A stretch of 64,000 nucleotides of DNA from Symsagittifera roscoffensis (GCF_963678635.1 NC_087063.1:31572599-31636598), one strand, 5' to 3'; positions 1-9,993 are shown, counted from the stretch's first letter. Notes: generated from the sequence alone by a model not told the origin. Numbers and translations: made by a program.

Positions 1-1
1 A

Positions 2-1538
2 GCTAAATACTTGGCTCCTTCACTGACACTCGTCTTCAACATAATTGTTAATAAACATGTCTACCCTTCCTTATGGAAATTGAGTATCCTTATACCAATA
101 TTTAAAGACGGAGACAAACAAGACATTTCAAATTATCGTCTCATTGCGCTCTTGGCGTGCCTCTCAAAAGTTCTTGAAACATAAATTTTCGAAAAACTAT
201 ACGTAGCCATTGGACTTAATATCTGCAAAGAACAACATGGATTCACCAAATGTAAATCCACAACGACTCAAATGATCTTATATCTCAGTGAAGTATTGAC
301 AATTTTTATTATTAAAACTTACCCAATTTGGATGACTGGATCAATAGTTGAAGTAGTTTTTTTCCCCTTCGAATCTATTTGAAGTATTTGACCACTTCGA
401 ATCGCCAACACTGACTGCTCTATACCTCGACTTCGAAAAGGCGTTCGACAAGGTCAGTCATGAAAAATTAATAGAAAGATTGCAAAACAATGGCATCACT
501 GGAGGAGCTTTGGAGCTGCTTGAAAGCTACCTGAAGGGTCGAAAACACCGAGCAAACGTTGGAAACTCGATCTCTTCAGAACTCGAAGTCAAAAGTGGAG
601 TTCCACAAGGCTCAGTACTGGGTCCTCTGTTCTTCATAATCTTTATAAATGATCTCCCAGAGTGTATCATGTCATTTTAAAGTTATTGCTACCAACACGG
701 TCACTCTACAAATTGACGCGACCAGAATATGGAAATGGTGTAACCAGAATTTGATGACATTAAACATCAGCAAATGTAAAACGCTAAACTTTAAAGGAAA
801 CGGAAGAATTTCAATGAATGGAAAGACACTTGAACAAACACAGAAGGAAAAAGATCTTGGAATAAATGTATCGAACGACTTGACATGGACTGCAAACACC
901 GAAAGAAGATGTGAGAAAGCAATCAAAGTATTTTTACCTATAAAACGAAACATCGCTAATGGTACAAGTTGGATTGGAAAAAGAATCTTTACCGGAGCTA
1001 CATTGTCCCAATCATTTCATACGGTGCAATTCTTTGGAAACCAAATAAATCAGAATTGAGAATGATAGAAAACCATCAGGAAAAAGCTTCGAAGTGGATC
1101 CTTGGTACCAATAGATTAGACTATAAAGATAGATTAAAACGAATTTCGATTCTACCACTATCCTTGTATCACGAAATGCACGTTCTTTTGACATTTGTCG
1201 ACATAGTGAAAGGCAGGTATAATATTGAGTGGGAATCTTTTGTTCAAGTACAATACAAATCAGAACAAAACACGAGAGCACAGGAATTGAAGTTCTATAA
1301 AACACGAATTCTGTTGAAGAAGAAACAAGAAAGTGACTTTTGGACAAGAGGTACATTCTTAGCAAACACAGTTGCACAAAAGATAGGGATTAATCTTGAC
1401 GAATTGGAAAATCCAAAAAATAAAATCGCGGAAGTTTACAAAAACTATTTTGTCAATAAATATAATCTCGAAGATATATGCTCCTTGAGACTGACATGTA
1501 ATTGTCAGAACTGCAGAAATCAACACAAACTCAAATGA
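2..1538 (+). pseudogene. Non-LTR (LINE) reverse transcriptase, 3' part, broken
   Basis: The frame starting at base 2 gives the RT finger region (IPIFKDGDKQDISNYR) and is closed by TAA at 182-184 inside the conserved block. Roughly 300-405 does not fit the protein and looks inserted or scrambled. From about 412 the palm resumes with LYLDFEKAFDKVSH (motif A, catalytic Asp) and SGVPQGSVLGPLFF (motif B). The motif C box (aromatic-x-Asp-Asp) is missing where INDLPECIMS loses its frame near 660-700. The thumb and C-terminal region continue in two further frames (about 690-985, then 969-1538) with a shift near 985. The C-terminus ends in a Cys cluster (CNCQNCRNQ). RT would copy element RNA at the target site, but this copy cannot be active. 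The 5' end lies outside the window. The clade is not certain; a CR1/Jockey-like group is plausible. Confidence 0.85.
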
Positions 1539-1593
1539 ACTTTGGAAAACTGGAACTCGGGAATATCGCCCCTGGGTGCTACCCTAAATTCTG

Positions 1594-1628
1594 TTTTATT
1601 ATTATTTTTATTATTATTATTATTATTT
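1594..1628 (+). repeat. (ATT)n tail of the LINE
   Basis: A run of ATT/TTATT units begins about 55 bases after the LINE stop codon, following a short GC-richer 3' UTR. Simple-repeat tails of this kind are typical 3' ends of several LINE clades, so this probably marks the 3' terminus of the preceding element. Confidence 0.7.
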
Positions 1629-1696
1629 AAGTCTCCAGATTCATTAGATAAATATATGGGTCATTAGGACCGATATATCCAGCCGGGGACAAAATT

Positions 1697-2629
1697 AACA
1701 AGACTGCTCGTATCAGGGCGAAACCCTGAATGTTTCGACTGCCTTTTAAGGTCTATGAAGCAGAATTATGATGAAAAAATTAAATGTAAAAAAAATGAAA
1801 AAAAAAAAATTAAAAAAATTTGAGATTTTTTGTGAAAATCATCACCCCACACGCCATATAAAATACAAAATGATAAATGTAGCTTCTAGTAACAAATCAA
1901 TTATGGCAAATAGGCATCTTTCAAACAATTTGGAACGATTTCTAAGACGGATTAAAACTACGCTTACGCGTTAATAGCGCGAAATATATCGCGCGTTAAT
2001 TGTCCCAAATTGGCCAAAATGCCAATCTTTAAACACCCATAACTTTACGAAAATTGATCACAGGTGAAATATCTTCTCAAATTTAAGCTCAGGACAACAA
2101 TACTTTTTGAATGATATAAAAAAATTCCGTCAAAAATGGCTAGTTAAGAAGTCGAAATTTGTCTGAAGAAAAAAAAACCCCACCCCGAGCACAAATATTC
2201 CGTTACTTTCGTATCAAAAGGTATTGTTATCCTGAGCTTAAAATTGAAAAGATATTTCACCTGTGATCATTTTTCGTAAAGTTGTGAGGGTTTAAAGATT
2301 GCCATTTTGGCCATTTTGGGACAATTAACGCGCGATATAATTCGCGCTATTAACACGTAAGCGGAGATTTAATCCGTCTTATAAATTGTTCCAAATTGGT
2401 TGAACGAAGCTTAAGTGCTATCATTGATTTGTAACAAGGAATGAAATCTATCTTTTTGTACTTTATATGGCGTGTGGGGGATGATTTTCATAACAAATTT
2501 CGAATTTTAGAAAAAAAAAATTCATTTCATTTTATTTCTTTTAATTTTTTATGTTATTACTGCGGCTCCATAAACCTTAAAAGGCAGTCGGAACATTCAG
2601 GGCTTCGCCCTGATACGAGCAGTCTTGTT
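1697..2629. mobile_element. HINE-like repeat, two copies fused head to head (copy A)
   Basis: The left arm (1697 to about 2212) runs from AACAAGACTGCTCG through the CTTTCG palindrome region. The right arm (about 2213-2629) is a reverse-oriented copy ending GCAGTCTTGTT. The right arm lacks its first ~110 bases, so the two are joined near 'TATCAAAAGG' at about 2210-2218. Both arms keep the terminal hairpin (one base changed in the left arm), the AGTCGGAAC-type subterminal repeat and the internal GCGCGA/TCGCGC stem that define the family (see copies B to J). There is no coding capacity. The whole is a foldback of about 930 bp. Confidence 0.8.
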
Positions 2630-3933
2630 ATTATTATGTCACTGTTTTTCCCGTGGTGGTCCCTAATCTATTAATGAGATTTCATATATTCAAGGATAGC
2701 CCCAACAAAAGTTAGTTGATTGCGGATTCACAACCCTCGCAAACGAAAAAAAAGGATAATCGCAACCGACAGAAAAGTTGGACTGTAGTTGGATGATAAT
2801 TGACCGCTAGCAACCTTGAAGTGCTTATATTAGAGGCGTTGTACAATAAAAATTACAGAGCAGCAATTAACATCCCGACCGATTATTCTTAAAGAAGGGA
2901 GCTGACCGTTTAGTTTTATTTCAGGAATCAAGAATTTTGTCGTAAATTAGAATAGTTGAAATGATTATAATTTTAGCATGCATTAAGCGACAAATTAAAA
3001 TTTTTAAAAACAAAAAATACGCATCTCTGAAAATGTTGTGGCTGAATGAAAAAACGGTTACCTAATGTTAATTGCTTTGATTAGCTAGGTTTTTTTTCAA
3101 AAATAAGTAAATGATTTGTATGATACATTTTCCGACCTCTGAATCTTCTGTTTTTACTAGTTGTTTTTTCATAAAAATAATTTAAGTGAATTTGCATTTG
3201 AAAGCATTTGTAATTAAAGCCGAGATATTCGATAATCAAGATGACCAGATTGAGAAAAATAACACCTGTAATGAATAATCTGGAATTAAAAAAGTCTGAT
3301 CTGATGAGGCCATGGTTTCATCAAATTTTTAAACAATTAGGCAGATGTTACGTTCCCTTAGTTCTAATAATAAAAAGTTTCTTAGCAAGTATTTTTGGCT
3401 TTAATTTTGCCAACGTCACAGACAAAAATCGCAACCTGTATTGTGAGGGAGATCCTCTGTTTATGAAACTTACCTGCTGTGCAGATAAAGCTTTTCAGCA
3501 AAGGTGCTAAAGCACCCTAACTAACTTTTCTTTTACTAGACGTTTTAAAACACTAAAAAATATATGTCTAGAAGCTCAAATGAGTAACAGAATACTTTCT
3601 TAACCCGTACTCGTTTGACCAAAATTTTTTTGATTGTCACCAAGAGCTTTAACAAGTCAAAGAAGTTTGCTAGGGGCCAAATTGCTGAAAACTGCAGCCT
3701 CTCCGATTAAACCAGCCATTGCATTGCTTTGCAGACTGGTAGTTAAGTTTGCACATGTAAAAGGCTTTCTTAACAAGTCAAAAACCTTGGAATTTTTTTA
3801 GATATGGAAGTGATAATGATAAAAGAAGATGACAAGTGTTTAAGTCCTTTTCAATTAAAATCGATACGGGTTACGTTTCTTCAATATAATATACAAGTGT
3901 TACAAGTAAAAAATTTCGTCGAAAGTTATTTTG
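2630..3933. other. Non-coding stretch with a short LINE 3'-end echo
   Basis: No convincing gene. A possible 89-codon + frame (3241-3510) has no recognisable domain. Bases about 3425-3480 resemble 3963-4010 (both contain a GTATTG...AGGGAGAT...CTCTGTTT pattern), so this part is probably a displaced fragment of the 3' end of the - strand non-LTR element that follows. Confidence 0.5.
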
Positions 3934-4917
3934 TCATTTAATGTACGCAAGCGGAGTACGCAAGCGGCGTTCGCAATCTGTATTGCCAGGGAGATTCTCT
4001 GTTTTAAAAAGCTGCCTGCCTGCTCTGGGTTCCTCAGTGCATATGCTTAGGTTCTTACAAAGCTTGCTCAAAAAAACTTCTGTGCTGGGGTCGGCCGCGC
4101 CCTGAAAAGCTAGCGGTTGAAAAAGATATCCATCATTTACAAGATCTTTATACTTGTCAATTTTTCGCTCATCCGCTTCAGCGGCAGCCGTACCAGGGTT
4201 ACAAACAGACCCGGCATTAATCCTACAAGGAGCTAAGGAGTCTGCTACCGTTACATCCCACAAGAGCTGCTTACCATCAGCCCATGGAACGAGCGTCAAA
4301 CCGTCTGGTCGCTCCTGTAGAGGTGTCGTGGTTCTAAAACAGACGGAATGTGAGTAGATGATAGACTCTGCTTTATAAGGGTTTGAATGCCTAGAGAACC
4401 TCCCTGCACTTTTGAGGCAAGAGAGACCATGCCAACCATCCTCGGTAACGTTTTTTCCGCACACGCATTTATGCCGTTCGCATATTTTTGATCCTAATCG
4501 AAGTCCTATCGCAATTCTGAGTTGTTGGTTCGACAGTTTTAACCTTAAATTTTTGCACGGGATGACGTTCAACCATTGGGAGCCAAATCTATCTTGGAAC
4601 GCGTTGAACCTTTTTACGTCCGTTGGATCGAGTCGTAAAATCAAGTCTGCAATTTCGCTGTCAAAAATTGGCTCCGTCCATTTTTTTTCAATTTCGTTTT
4701 CCGGAGCCATTTCAATTTTTCCAAGGTCAAACCACCGTTTAAGCGCATCATCATAGGTTCCATCCACATGCTCCAAACCAAAGATTTCGCTCAAGGCATC
4801 TTTTGCTCCTACTGCTTAGGCTAAGAAAGCGGGTAAAGCGAGTAGACAAGCGGAACAAACGCCCAAACCACCTTTGGCTGCCGGGAGAACTGCTTGTAAA
4901 AACTGGTTATCATCCAT
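3934..4917 (-). pseudogene. Non-LTR element C-terminal zinc-binding region and restriction-like nuclease
   Basis: The frame runs on the - strand from a Met at 4917 to a stop at 3934, with one in-frame TAA at 4816-4818. Before the stop it reads LPAAKGGLGVCSACLLALP. After it come a Cys/His cluster (CVCGKNV...GWHGLSC...SRH) and then RPDGLTLVPW and LLWDVTV. A Cys/His finger followed by R/K-P-D and a downstream Asp is the pattern of the PD-(D/E)xK restriction-like endonuclease of RLE-type non-LTR retrotransposons. A role in target nicking is therefore inferred. This is the continuation of the RT pieces upstream (5' on the - strand). Confidence 0.75.
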
Positions 4918-4919
4918 TT

Positions 4920-5093
4920 TCACGTAAATGTTTTAGTAATTTGTCGTAGCGTTCCAAAAAATCATTTTGCAAAAAACAAGGGCTCGTACGCAAAAAATAT
5001 AGGAGTTTTGGCATGCTAAAGCAATTTTTCAGGAGGTAAAAACCATAATGGGCGTCTAGTTTGTCAATGACCTCCGAGATTTTTTTCAAGCTC
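4920..5093 (-). pseudogene. Non-LTR RT thumb segment
   Basis: Read on -, this stretch gives DKLDAHYGFYLLKNCFSM, PKLLYFLRTSPCFL and a Tyr/Leu-rich helix, and joins collinearly to the KGGLG block of the next piece. It is separated from the preceding palm piece by a frameshift in an A-run near 5085. A second frameshift near 5175 separates the SPIGELCRKKLLDEKI stretch, which sits just before this segment, from the palm frame. This is decayed protein of the same element, not a separate gene. Confidence 0.65.
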
Positions 5094-5094
5094 C

Positions 5095-5478
5095 TTAATT
5101 TTTTCGTCGAGCAATTTTTTTCGGCAAAGTTCGCCGATTGGAGATCCTAAAATGAAGAGTTCTTCTTTTGGTTTTCATTTTTATTTTGGGGCATATTTTT
5201 CGAAATTGTGTTAAAATAGAATTATACTGTGTACTAGTAGTCGGTCCCAAAAAACAAAGTTCACACTTCTCAGTGTTTAAGCTCAGGCCGTAAATTTGTT
5301 CCAATTTCAGAGTGTTTTTAAGGTCCCGGAGTACTACCTTATAGTCGTCGTATAAATTCCCATCATATAAATACCAGATGTTAATTTTCGACTCCAATTG
5401 TTTGTCCAGTGTATAAATTGTTTCCGCAAAAAGGGGTGGGGCTTCAGGATCACCTTGCTGAGTTCCGTCTTCTGACAT
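5095..5478 (-). pseudogene. Non-LTR RT palm, motifs B and C (catalytic Asp lost)
   Basis: Motif B is visible as GTQQGDPEAPPLFAETI. Motif C reads WYLYDGNL where this family normally has YLDDG, so the first catalytic Asp is Tyr and polymerase activity should be abolished. Downstream come ...LSLNTEKCEL..., the primer-grip side of the palm, and a frameshift near 5175. The upstream piece (ending PSYLF) joins this one after restoring a single base near 5505, so this start codon is only the first Met after a frameshift. Confidence 0.75.
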
Positions 5479-6236
5479 TATGACAGAGCTTCCGTAAAAA
5501 GGTAACTAGGTTTAACATACGCGCAATGGGTGTAACTATACAATTCGGGGCGATTTGAATAAAGATGATTCAGCATTTTTTCTCTGTTTAAAGAGTTAAA
5601 GGCATTCTTAAAATCTAGTTTTGAAAGAACAGTGCATTTTGGATTGTCGTCGCGTTCAATTAGGTTTCGAAACGAGTGCGCAGCTATTTCTGCTCCTCGT
5701 TTGTTACCGCATCCTACCAGTACGTTTCTGAAAAAATTTTGGCGCTCGGAGAGGGCCTTGCTTCCAGCGCATTTAGACGCGATACGTCTCAGCGTGTTGC
5801 CTATGGCAATCGGTCTCAACCCTCCGTCTATCTTTATGAGGGCGATAAGCTTTGCGCCAAAAAAGAAAGGTCTTAATGGTTCGGGTATTTTGCCATCTCC
5901 AATGAGGTTTATCAGCTTAGTAAGCGATTTCAGAAAATTAAGTCCTGCACTGCCATTCGACTTACTAACAATATCTTTTGATATTTTATCAGGACCTGCT
6001 GCTGATCCGTTTGGAAGGGACACTATCGCTTTGTATGGGTCGAAATCGGTCACGAAAAAAGTATCCAGCTTTTCTGGATTTGGAGCTGCAAATTTGGCTC
6101 GCCGCGGGTGCTTAGACAACAGTTTTTGATAGTTATCAGTTGAAAAAGGAGCTATTTTGTCATCTGAAGCAGCAAGCCTTATTCCTCCCTTTACATTTCC
6201 TTCATCAAGCTTACTACTTATTAACTTTATTCTCTA
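5478..6236 (-). pseudogene. Non-LTR RT fingers and palm motif A
   Basis: Continuous on - from about 6236 (TAG at 6234-6236 in frame) through GIRLAASDDKIAPFS, SKHPRRAKFAAP, GSAAGPDKIS, ALIKIDGGLRPIAIGNTLRR and VLSKLDFKNAFNSLNR. The last carries the motif A Asp. The order matches animal RTs of the YLDDG type. It ends by a one-base deletion near 5505. Upstream lies the PHD-like ORF of the same element. Confidence 0.8.
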
Positions 6237-6312
6237 CTCGAGGTCATTCAGAGGCGGGCTTGAAACTTGGGGATGGGGTTTTGGAAGTGACACGTCATTT
6301 GCTCGAATTTTT

Positions 6313-6759
6313 TTATTTATCAAAGAACTCATGCTTGCGGTCTGTTTGCGTCCACTTCTTTTCGGTTGCTCCAAAAAAAAACAAGAACGACGTTAAAAAA
6401 ATTAGCCATTTTGTAACATCTTCTACATTGTAGACGATGTCATTTATTTTGTCCGACAGACTTTCCGCCAAGGGAACACGCGAGTTTTTTGGTACTTGCT
6501 TGAGTACTCGGACATTTGAGATGGCTGTATTAACATAATTGTCTAGCACTAAATCATTACCCATTGTTGCTTTATAAACAGATTTTACATCAACGCATAA
6601 AGGACACTGAAACCATTGGGTTTTCTTAGAGTCGCTAAGAGAAATATTTACACAACTGATATGATACCAACTAGAACAACAATCACATCTAATCCAATTT
6701 ATCAGTCCTGAAGGTTTTAAGCAATCTTTGCTTGTACACTCTTTGTTGTTTTTCCTCAT
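6313..6759 (-). CDS. PHD-like zinc finger N-terminal part of the non-LTR element
   Basis: 148 codons from ATG at 6759. The N-terminal 55 residues carry Cys pairs and a His in PHD order: a first Cys pair, then IRCDCCSSWYHISCVN, then WFQCPLC. PHD fingers bind histone tails or act as protein-interaction modules. In this type of element the finger sits ahead of RT and is inferred to help target chromatin or bind RNA. The C-terminus ends in a hydrophobic, phenylalanine-rich stretch probably generated by decay. It lies 80-400 bases ahead of the RT block on the same strand. Confidence 0.7.
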   Translation of the reverse strand: MRKNNKECTSKDCLKPSGLINWIRCDCCSSWYHISCVNISLSDSKKTQWFQCPLCVDVKSVYKATMGNDLVLDNYVNTAISNVRVLKQVPKNSRVPLAESLSDKINDIVYNVEDVTKWLIFLTSFLFFFGATEKKWTQTDRKHEFFDK

Positions 6760-7158
6760 CTTGACGCAGCATAAAGGTAAAAAAAAACGATTTTGACTGG
6801 ACTTTAGGGGACTGAACTAACCCATGATAAGCGGTTAGTGGGAATTTTACAAATCAGCCAATAAAAAAAACACAACTAAATTAATTTAAATTTTAAAATC
6901 GAATTATAAAAATCAAAAACAAGGAACAATCTCACCCGAGCTCAGTAGGTCCAGCGGCGCACCACCAGACTCCTCAAGCCAGTTCCAGTTTCCCACCTCC
7001 CCACAGAAAGCCACTTGACAGATCTGTCTCTAAAATCCCTCAGAGGGCGCTCCACATACAGGCACAAACATCAAACATAACAAATCTATTTAATAAGTTT
7101 ATCACAACAGTTAAGCTCATATCAACAGCATATCAATCATATCAGTTGACAAACTTCC
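6760..7158 (-). other. Probable 5' region of the - strand non-LTR element; otherwise nothing recognised
   Basis: No ORF. The part near 6940-7060 is GC-richer than its surroundings (ACAGATCTGTCTC, CCTCAGAGGGCGC) and lies immediately 5' of the PHD ORF, so it may be the element's 5' UTR and promoter. This is inference from position only. Confidence 0.35.
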
Positions 7159-7574
7159 GGTATCGGTATCGGGGATCTAATTTGAAGTATCGGTATCGGT
7201 ATCGTTTTTGCTGCTTAAGTGGTATCGGTATCGGTATCGTTTTTTCTGAAAATAGCTTTTGAGTATCGGGAAAAGTATCGTTTTGTATTGTATCTTAAAA
7301 TAGACTCAGAAATAAAAAACTTTAAGGTGACCGAAATTAAGGTGAAAACTGAAAAGGTGAAATTAAGGAATTTAAGATGAAAATTATAATGACCGACCGA
7401 GCGAAAACTGACAAAGTATCGGAATTTAAAATTTCAAGTATCGTTTCTATCAAAAATTGCGATAAATCCAGATCGAGTATCGGTATCGGTATCGAAGTAT
7501 CGGAGACAAAAAAAATATCGGTATCGAGTATCGATATATCGATGTATCGAACGATACTATCGATGTAGTATCGT
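7159..7574. repeat. GTATCG hexamer satellite-like block
   Basis: GTATCG is repeated many times, both contiguously (7159-7211, 7221-7239, 7472-7504) and as scattered ATCG/TATCGAT units. The middle (about 7310-7460) is non-repetitive sequence with AAGGTGA repeats. The right edge (GTATCGTGCTCCCTGG) abuts a 36-base LTR remnant. Such blocks occur inside some invertebrate DNA transposons. I see no clear terminal inverted repeat here. Confidence 0.75.
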
Positions 7575-7580
7575 GCTCCC

Positions 7581-7616
7581 TGGTTATAATGTTAGCGTAA
7601 AGTATCACCTTTGACA
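7581..7616 (-). repeat. 3' LTR remnant (first 36 bases)
   Basis: On - it begins TGTCAAAGGTGATACTTTAC and matches the start of the 5' LTR (14768 downward) with a few substitutions. The match ends at TTATAACC, where the GTATCG block begins. The rest of the 3' LTR was not found nearby. Confidence 0.75.
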
Positions 7617-7624
7617 TTCCCCGC
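7617..7624 (-). promoter_or_regulatory. Polypurine tract
   Basis: On - this reads GCGGGGAA directly before TGTCAAAGG, the LTR start. A purine run immediately 5' of the 3' LTR is the plus-strand primer site of LTR retrotransposons. It confirms the element's orientation and the LTR boundary. Confidence 0.7.
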
Positions 7625-7649
7625 GAAAAATTGGTTATACTATACTTTC

Positions 7650-8010
7650 ACCACACAAAAGGAATGTTCGTACACGGGATTAATGGATGGGTACGCTGGT
7701 CGGGAAAACGCCGCACGAAAGCCCGAAGGGCGAGATAAAAGCATGATAATAGCATGATACTAAAGTAGTTCAATCATGAGATCATTCCACGTTAGCACCT
7801 GATGGTTATGATAGACTAACTAAAATATATGCTTTTCGTTTCACACGAAATTGTTCGGACTCGAGAACGGATAAGTGGGTACGCTGGTCGGGAAAGAAGC
7901 CCCGCAATAGGACTCTCTAGGCGAGATGATAACACCCAAATGAACGTAAGAATATACCACGGTAGCATCCGATGGGTGAGATAAGGTTGATAATTGAATA
8001 AATGTACTGT
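7650..8010 (-). repeat. Diverged direct duplication in the 3' untranslated region, period 188
   Basis: GGGTACGCTGGTCGGG occurs at 7689 and 7877. Around both copies the same phrases follow at similar spacing (GGCGAGAT, then CCACG-TAGCA-C-GATGG). The duplication lies between the last coding remnant and the PPT of the Gypsy element. It could be structured RNA; no function is assigned. Confidence 0.6.
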
Positions 8011-8220
8011 TTTATGACTCATGTTACAAATTAAGGTATCGCGAGATAATCCGATTGTGGCCTATTAGCCCGATAGTAGGGTATAACTATAACTGCGTCA
8101 TAATGTTAAACAACTTAGATTAGAAACAAGAAGAAAAAAATATTAAGTTTAAAGAGTTATTGACTGAGAGTTTTCTGAGGGTTTGAGTTTTAATGACCAG
8201 GTTGCTATGCCTCAGCAGAT
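8011..8220. other. Non-coding, 3' untranslated part of the Gypsy element
   Basis: No ORF or motif recognised. It is bounded by the 188-base duplication and by the last acidic ORF of the element. Confidence 0.4.
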
Positions 8221-8559
8221 CTAAATTACGTCCCGGTTTGCGGCTCGATTAATTGTCCATCTTCGAAGTTCATCAAGCGTCATTGGCCGTCCTAACAGTT
8301 CTATCGCCGAAATGATAGAAGGGGAGTTTAGCCAGTCTGGATCCAGAACAATTTGATTAGATACTGATTCAGTTGTTTCGGAGGGTAGGCCCGATGGGTG
8401 AAATCGAGTAGTGTGAACCTCGGGGCTGAATTTAACCTTCTTGCGTGGGCTAGCAAGTGAGTTGGATATACCGCTCGAATTTTCAAAGCTTTTTTCTAGC
8501 AAATCCACTGACGTCGGATCCGGTGTCGACGGTGACGTCGGGGTTGTTAAGTCCACCAC
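8221..8559 (-). CDS. Ser/Pro/acidic ORF in the 3' region of the Gypsy element
   Basis: 112 codons with an N-terminal Ser/Thr/Pro-rich segment, a basic patch (SPRKKVKF) and a C-terminal helix ending DELRRWTINR. There is no signal peptide or membrane span, so it is not a typical envelope. It is probably the C-terminal end of the charged reading frame that follows integrase, now broken. The family is not recognised. Confidence 0.4.
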   Translation of the reverse strand: MVDLTTPTSPSTPDPTSVDLLEKSFENSSGISNSLASPRKKVKFSPEVHTTRFHPSGLPSETTESVSNQIVLDPDWLNSPSIISAIELLGRPMTLDELRRWTINRAANRDVI

Positions 8560-9646
8560 GTCAATTCAATGACTCTCCATTTCGATAGAGTTTGCCTCAA
8601 CCGTCGGGTACTATGGTGGGGTGTGAAAATGATGAAGTGTTGGGACGTCTAAATTCTCATCCGATATGTCTACCACACTAGTAAACACTCTCTGACCCAG
8701 CATTGTTGGGGGGGGGGGGCTGTCTAACTCGCATGGGTCTGGAGTTATGTCGTTCGTGAATACCGGGCAATTTTTTAGAGGGCGGTGATTTCACTGGTGA
8801 TGAAGCTTTTCTCTTCGCAGTGCCGGAAAATTTCGCTGTTGTCTTGGTAGAAGTAACCTCTGATTGATGTTTCTCTGTTTCTGCGATTGTGATCGGGTCG
8901 GCAATCTTTTCAGTTTGTTCTGTAATGGAATTTTCAAAAGAAATTGGCCGTTCTTTGTTACCTTTGTCTGCTTCTTCGTGGCTGTCCAGGAAAATTGGTG
9001 GTGGATTTGGATGAGATGTTGTGTTATTGTCTTCGGCGTCAAGATCGATCAGCTGAAATTCGGTACTTTCTACTTTCGGATCGGTCTGATCCGTAATTTC
9101 GGCCTTAAGATCTGCTTGATCTGGTGATGAGTACTCTGGTGACTTTTCTGGATCGGTTACAATTTTGTCTTTAATTCCTTTAGTGAAATTAGGTCGCTAG
9201 CGTTGTCTTCTGATGAGATCTCTGTTGAATTGTTCGTCGCTCGGTATTCGTTTTCACAATATCTTAGATGGTCGGGTTTGCCCAGCGGGCTTGACTCGTG
9301 ATCACTTTCGAGTCCGATCATGAATCTCAATCTTTTTCGTTGCTCTTCCTCCTCTCTAAGGAGTGTCTCTCGAGAAGTGTTCATTGCCGCGTTCCGCCTC
9401 GCAATATCGAGCTCTTCAAATTTAGCCTGGAGGTTTCTCTTCTTTTGAGTCGCTCTTGAACTTTTGAAACCGACATTATTTGTGGTCTCGTGTTCTTCCT
9501 CGGGCCTTTTGTTGCATAGAATTTGACTAATTGGTTTTTCTTTCTCGGGCTCGGTTTCTTCAGGGCTGGTTGTCTTTTGATGGCTAAATCAGATTTACGT
9601 ATTATTTTTCCATTTTTTAGAGTAATTGTGTGGTCTGCCTCTCTTA
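8560..9646 (-). pseudogene. Charged, coiled-coil-like 3' reading frame of the Gypsy element, broken
   Basis: Several frames on - together give a Lys/Arg/Glu-rich sequence. Examples are AKFEELDIARRNAAMNTSRE followed by LLREEEEQRKRLRFMIG (frame reaching 9384-9157) and SPRKKNQLVKF (about 9520). A G-run (13 G) at about 8707-8719 is a likely shift point. The predicted character is helical and charged, with no transmembrane segment. It follows the integrase C-terminal domain. It could be an accessory ORF or a long integrase tail. Confidence 0.45.
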
Positions 9647-9901
9647 CTATTTCCTCCTTGAGTTCTTTATAGAATGGATTGGATCACTCTTCAATCTATC
9701 TTGAACTTTTCTATAAATAGTGGTCTTACCCGACTGGTTGTTCAACACTGAGTTTTTTATGCCCAAGGCATCTCTTTTCATTGCGCGGGAGAGCACTTTC
9801 ACTGGAGACCCAGCACTGGTTGGGACATATCTCACAGCATTAGCAATATCATCCGAGGATGATGAATTCTCGTCCCGGAGATATGGACGAGAACTCATCA
9901 T
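9560..9901 (-). pseudogene. Integrase C-terminal tail
   Basis: On - the frame from 9901 reads a Ser/Asp-rich segment, then AMKRDALGIKNSVLNN, and runs to 9647. It continues in the neighbouring frame with DHTITLKNGKIIRKSDL, reminiscent of the small beta-rich C-terminal part of Gypsy integrases. The first third lies inside a 109-base inverted duplication, so its junction to the catalytic core is rearranged. Confidence 0.5.
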
Positions 9902-9993
9902 CCTCGGATGATATTGCTAATGCTGTGAGATATGTCCCAACCAGTGCTGGGTCTCCAGTGAAAGTGCTCTCCCGCACAATGAAAAGAGATGCC
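9767..9993. repeat. Near-perfect inverted duplication, 109-bp arms, 9-bp spacer
   Basis: Arm 1 is 9767-9875 and arm 2 is 9885-9993, with spacer 9876-9884 (CGGAGATAT). I count two mismatches: C/T near 9784 and A/G near the centre. Every base of arm 1 pairs by position with arm 2 (coordinate sum 19760). The arms duplicate integrase tail coding sequence in opposite orientation, so this is a secondary rearrangement or a cloning/assembly artefact, not a transposon terminus. Confidence 0.9.

Noticed and set aside
1697-2629. Tc1/mariner-type MITE with TA duplication
   Set aside because: The apparent TIR arises because two HINE copies face each other. Single copies have no terminal inverted repeat and no TA duplication.
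2441-2674. Recurrent peptide LKRQSEHSGLRPDTSS in frames at 2441, 17912, 60525 and 62237
   Set aside because: It is the translation of the HINE 3' hairpin region, which is non-coding and reads in both orientations.
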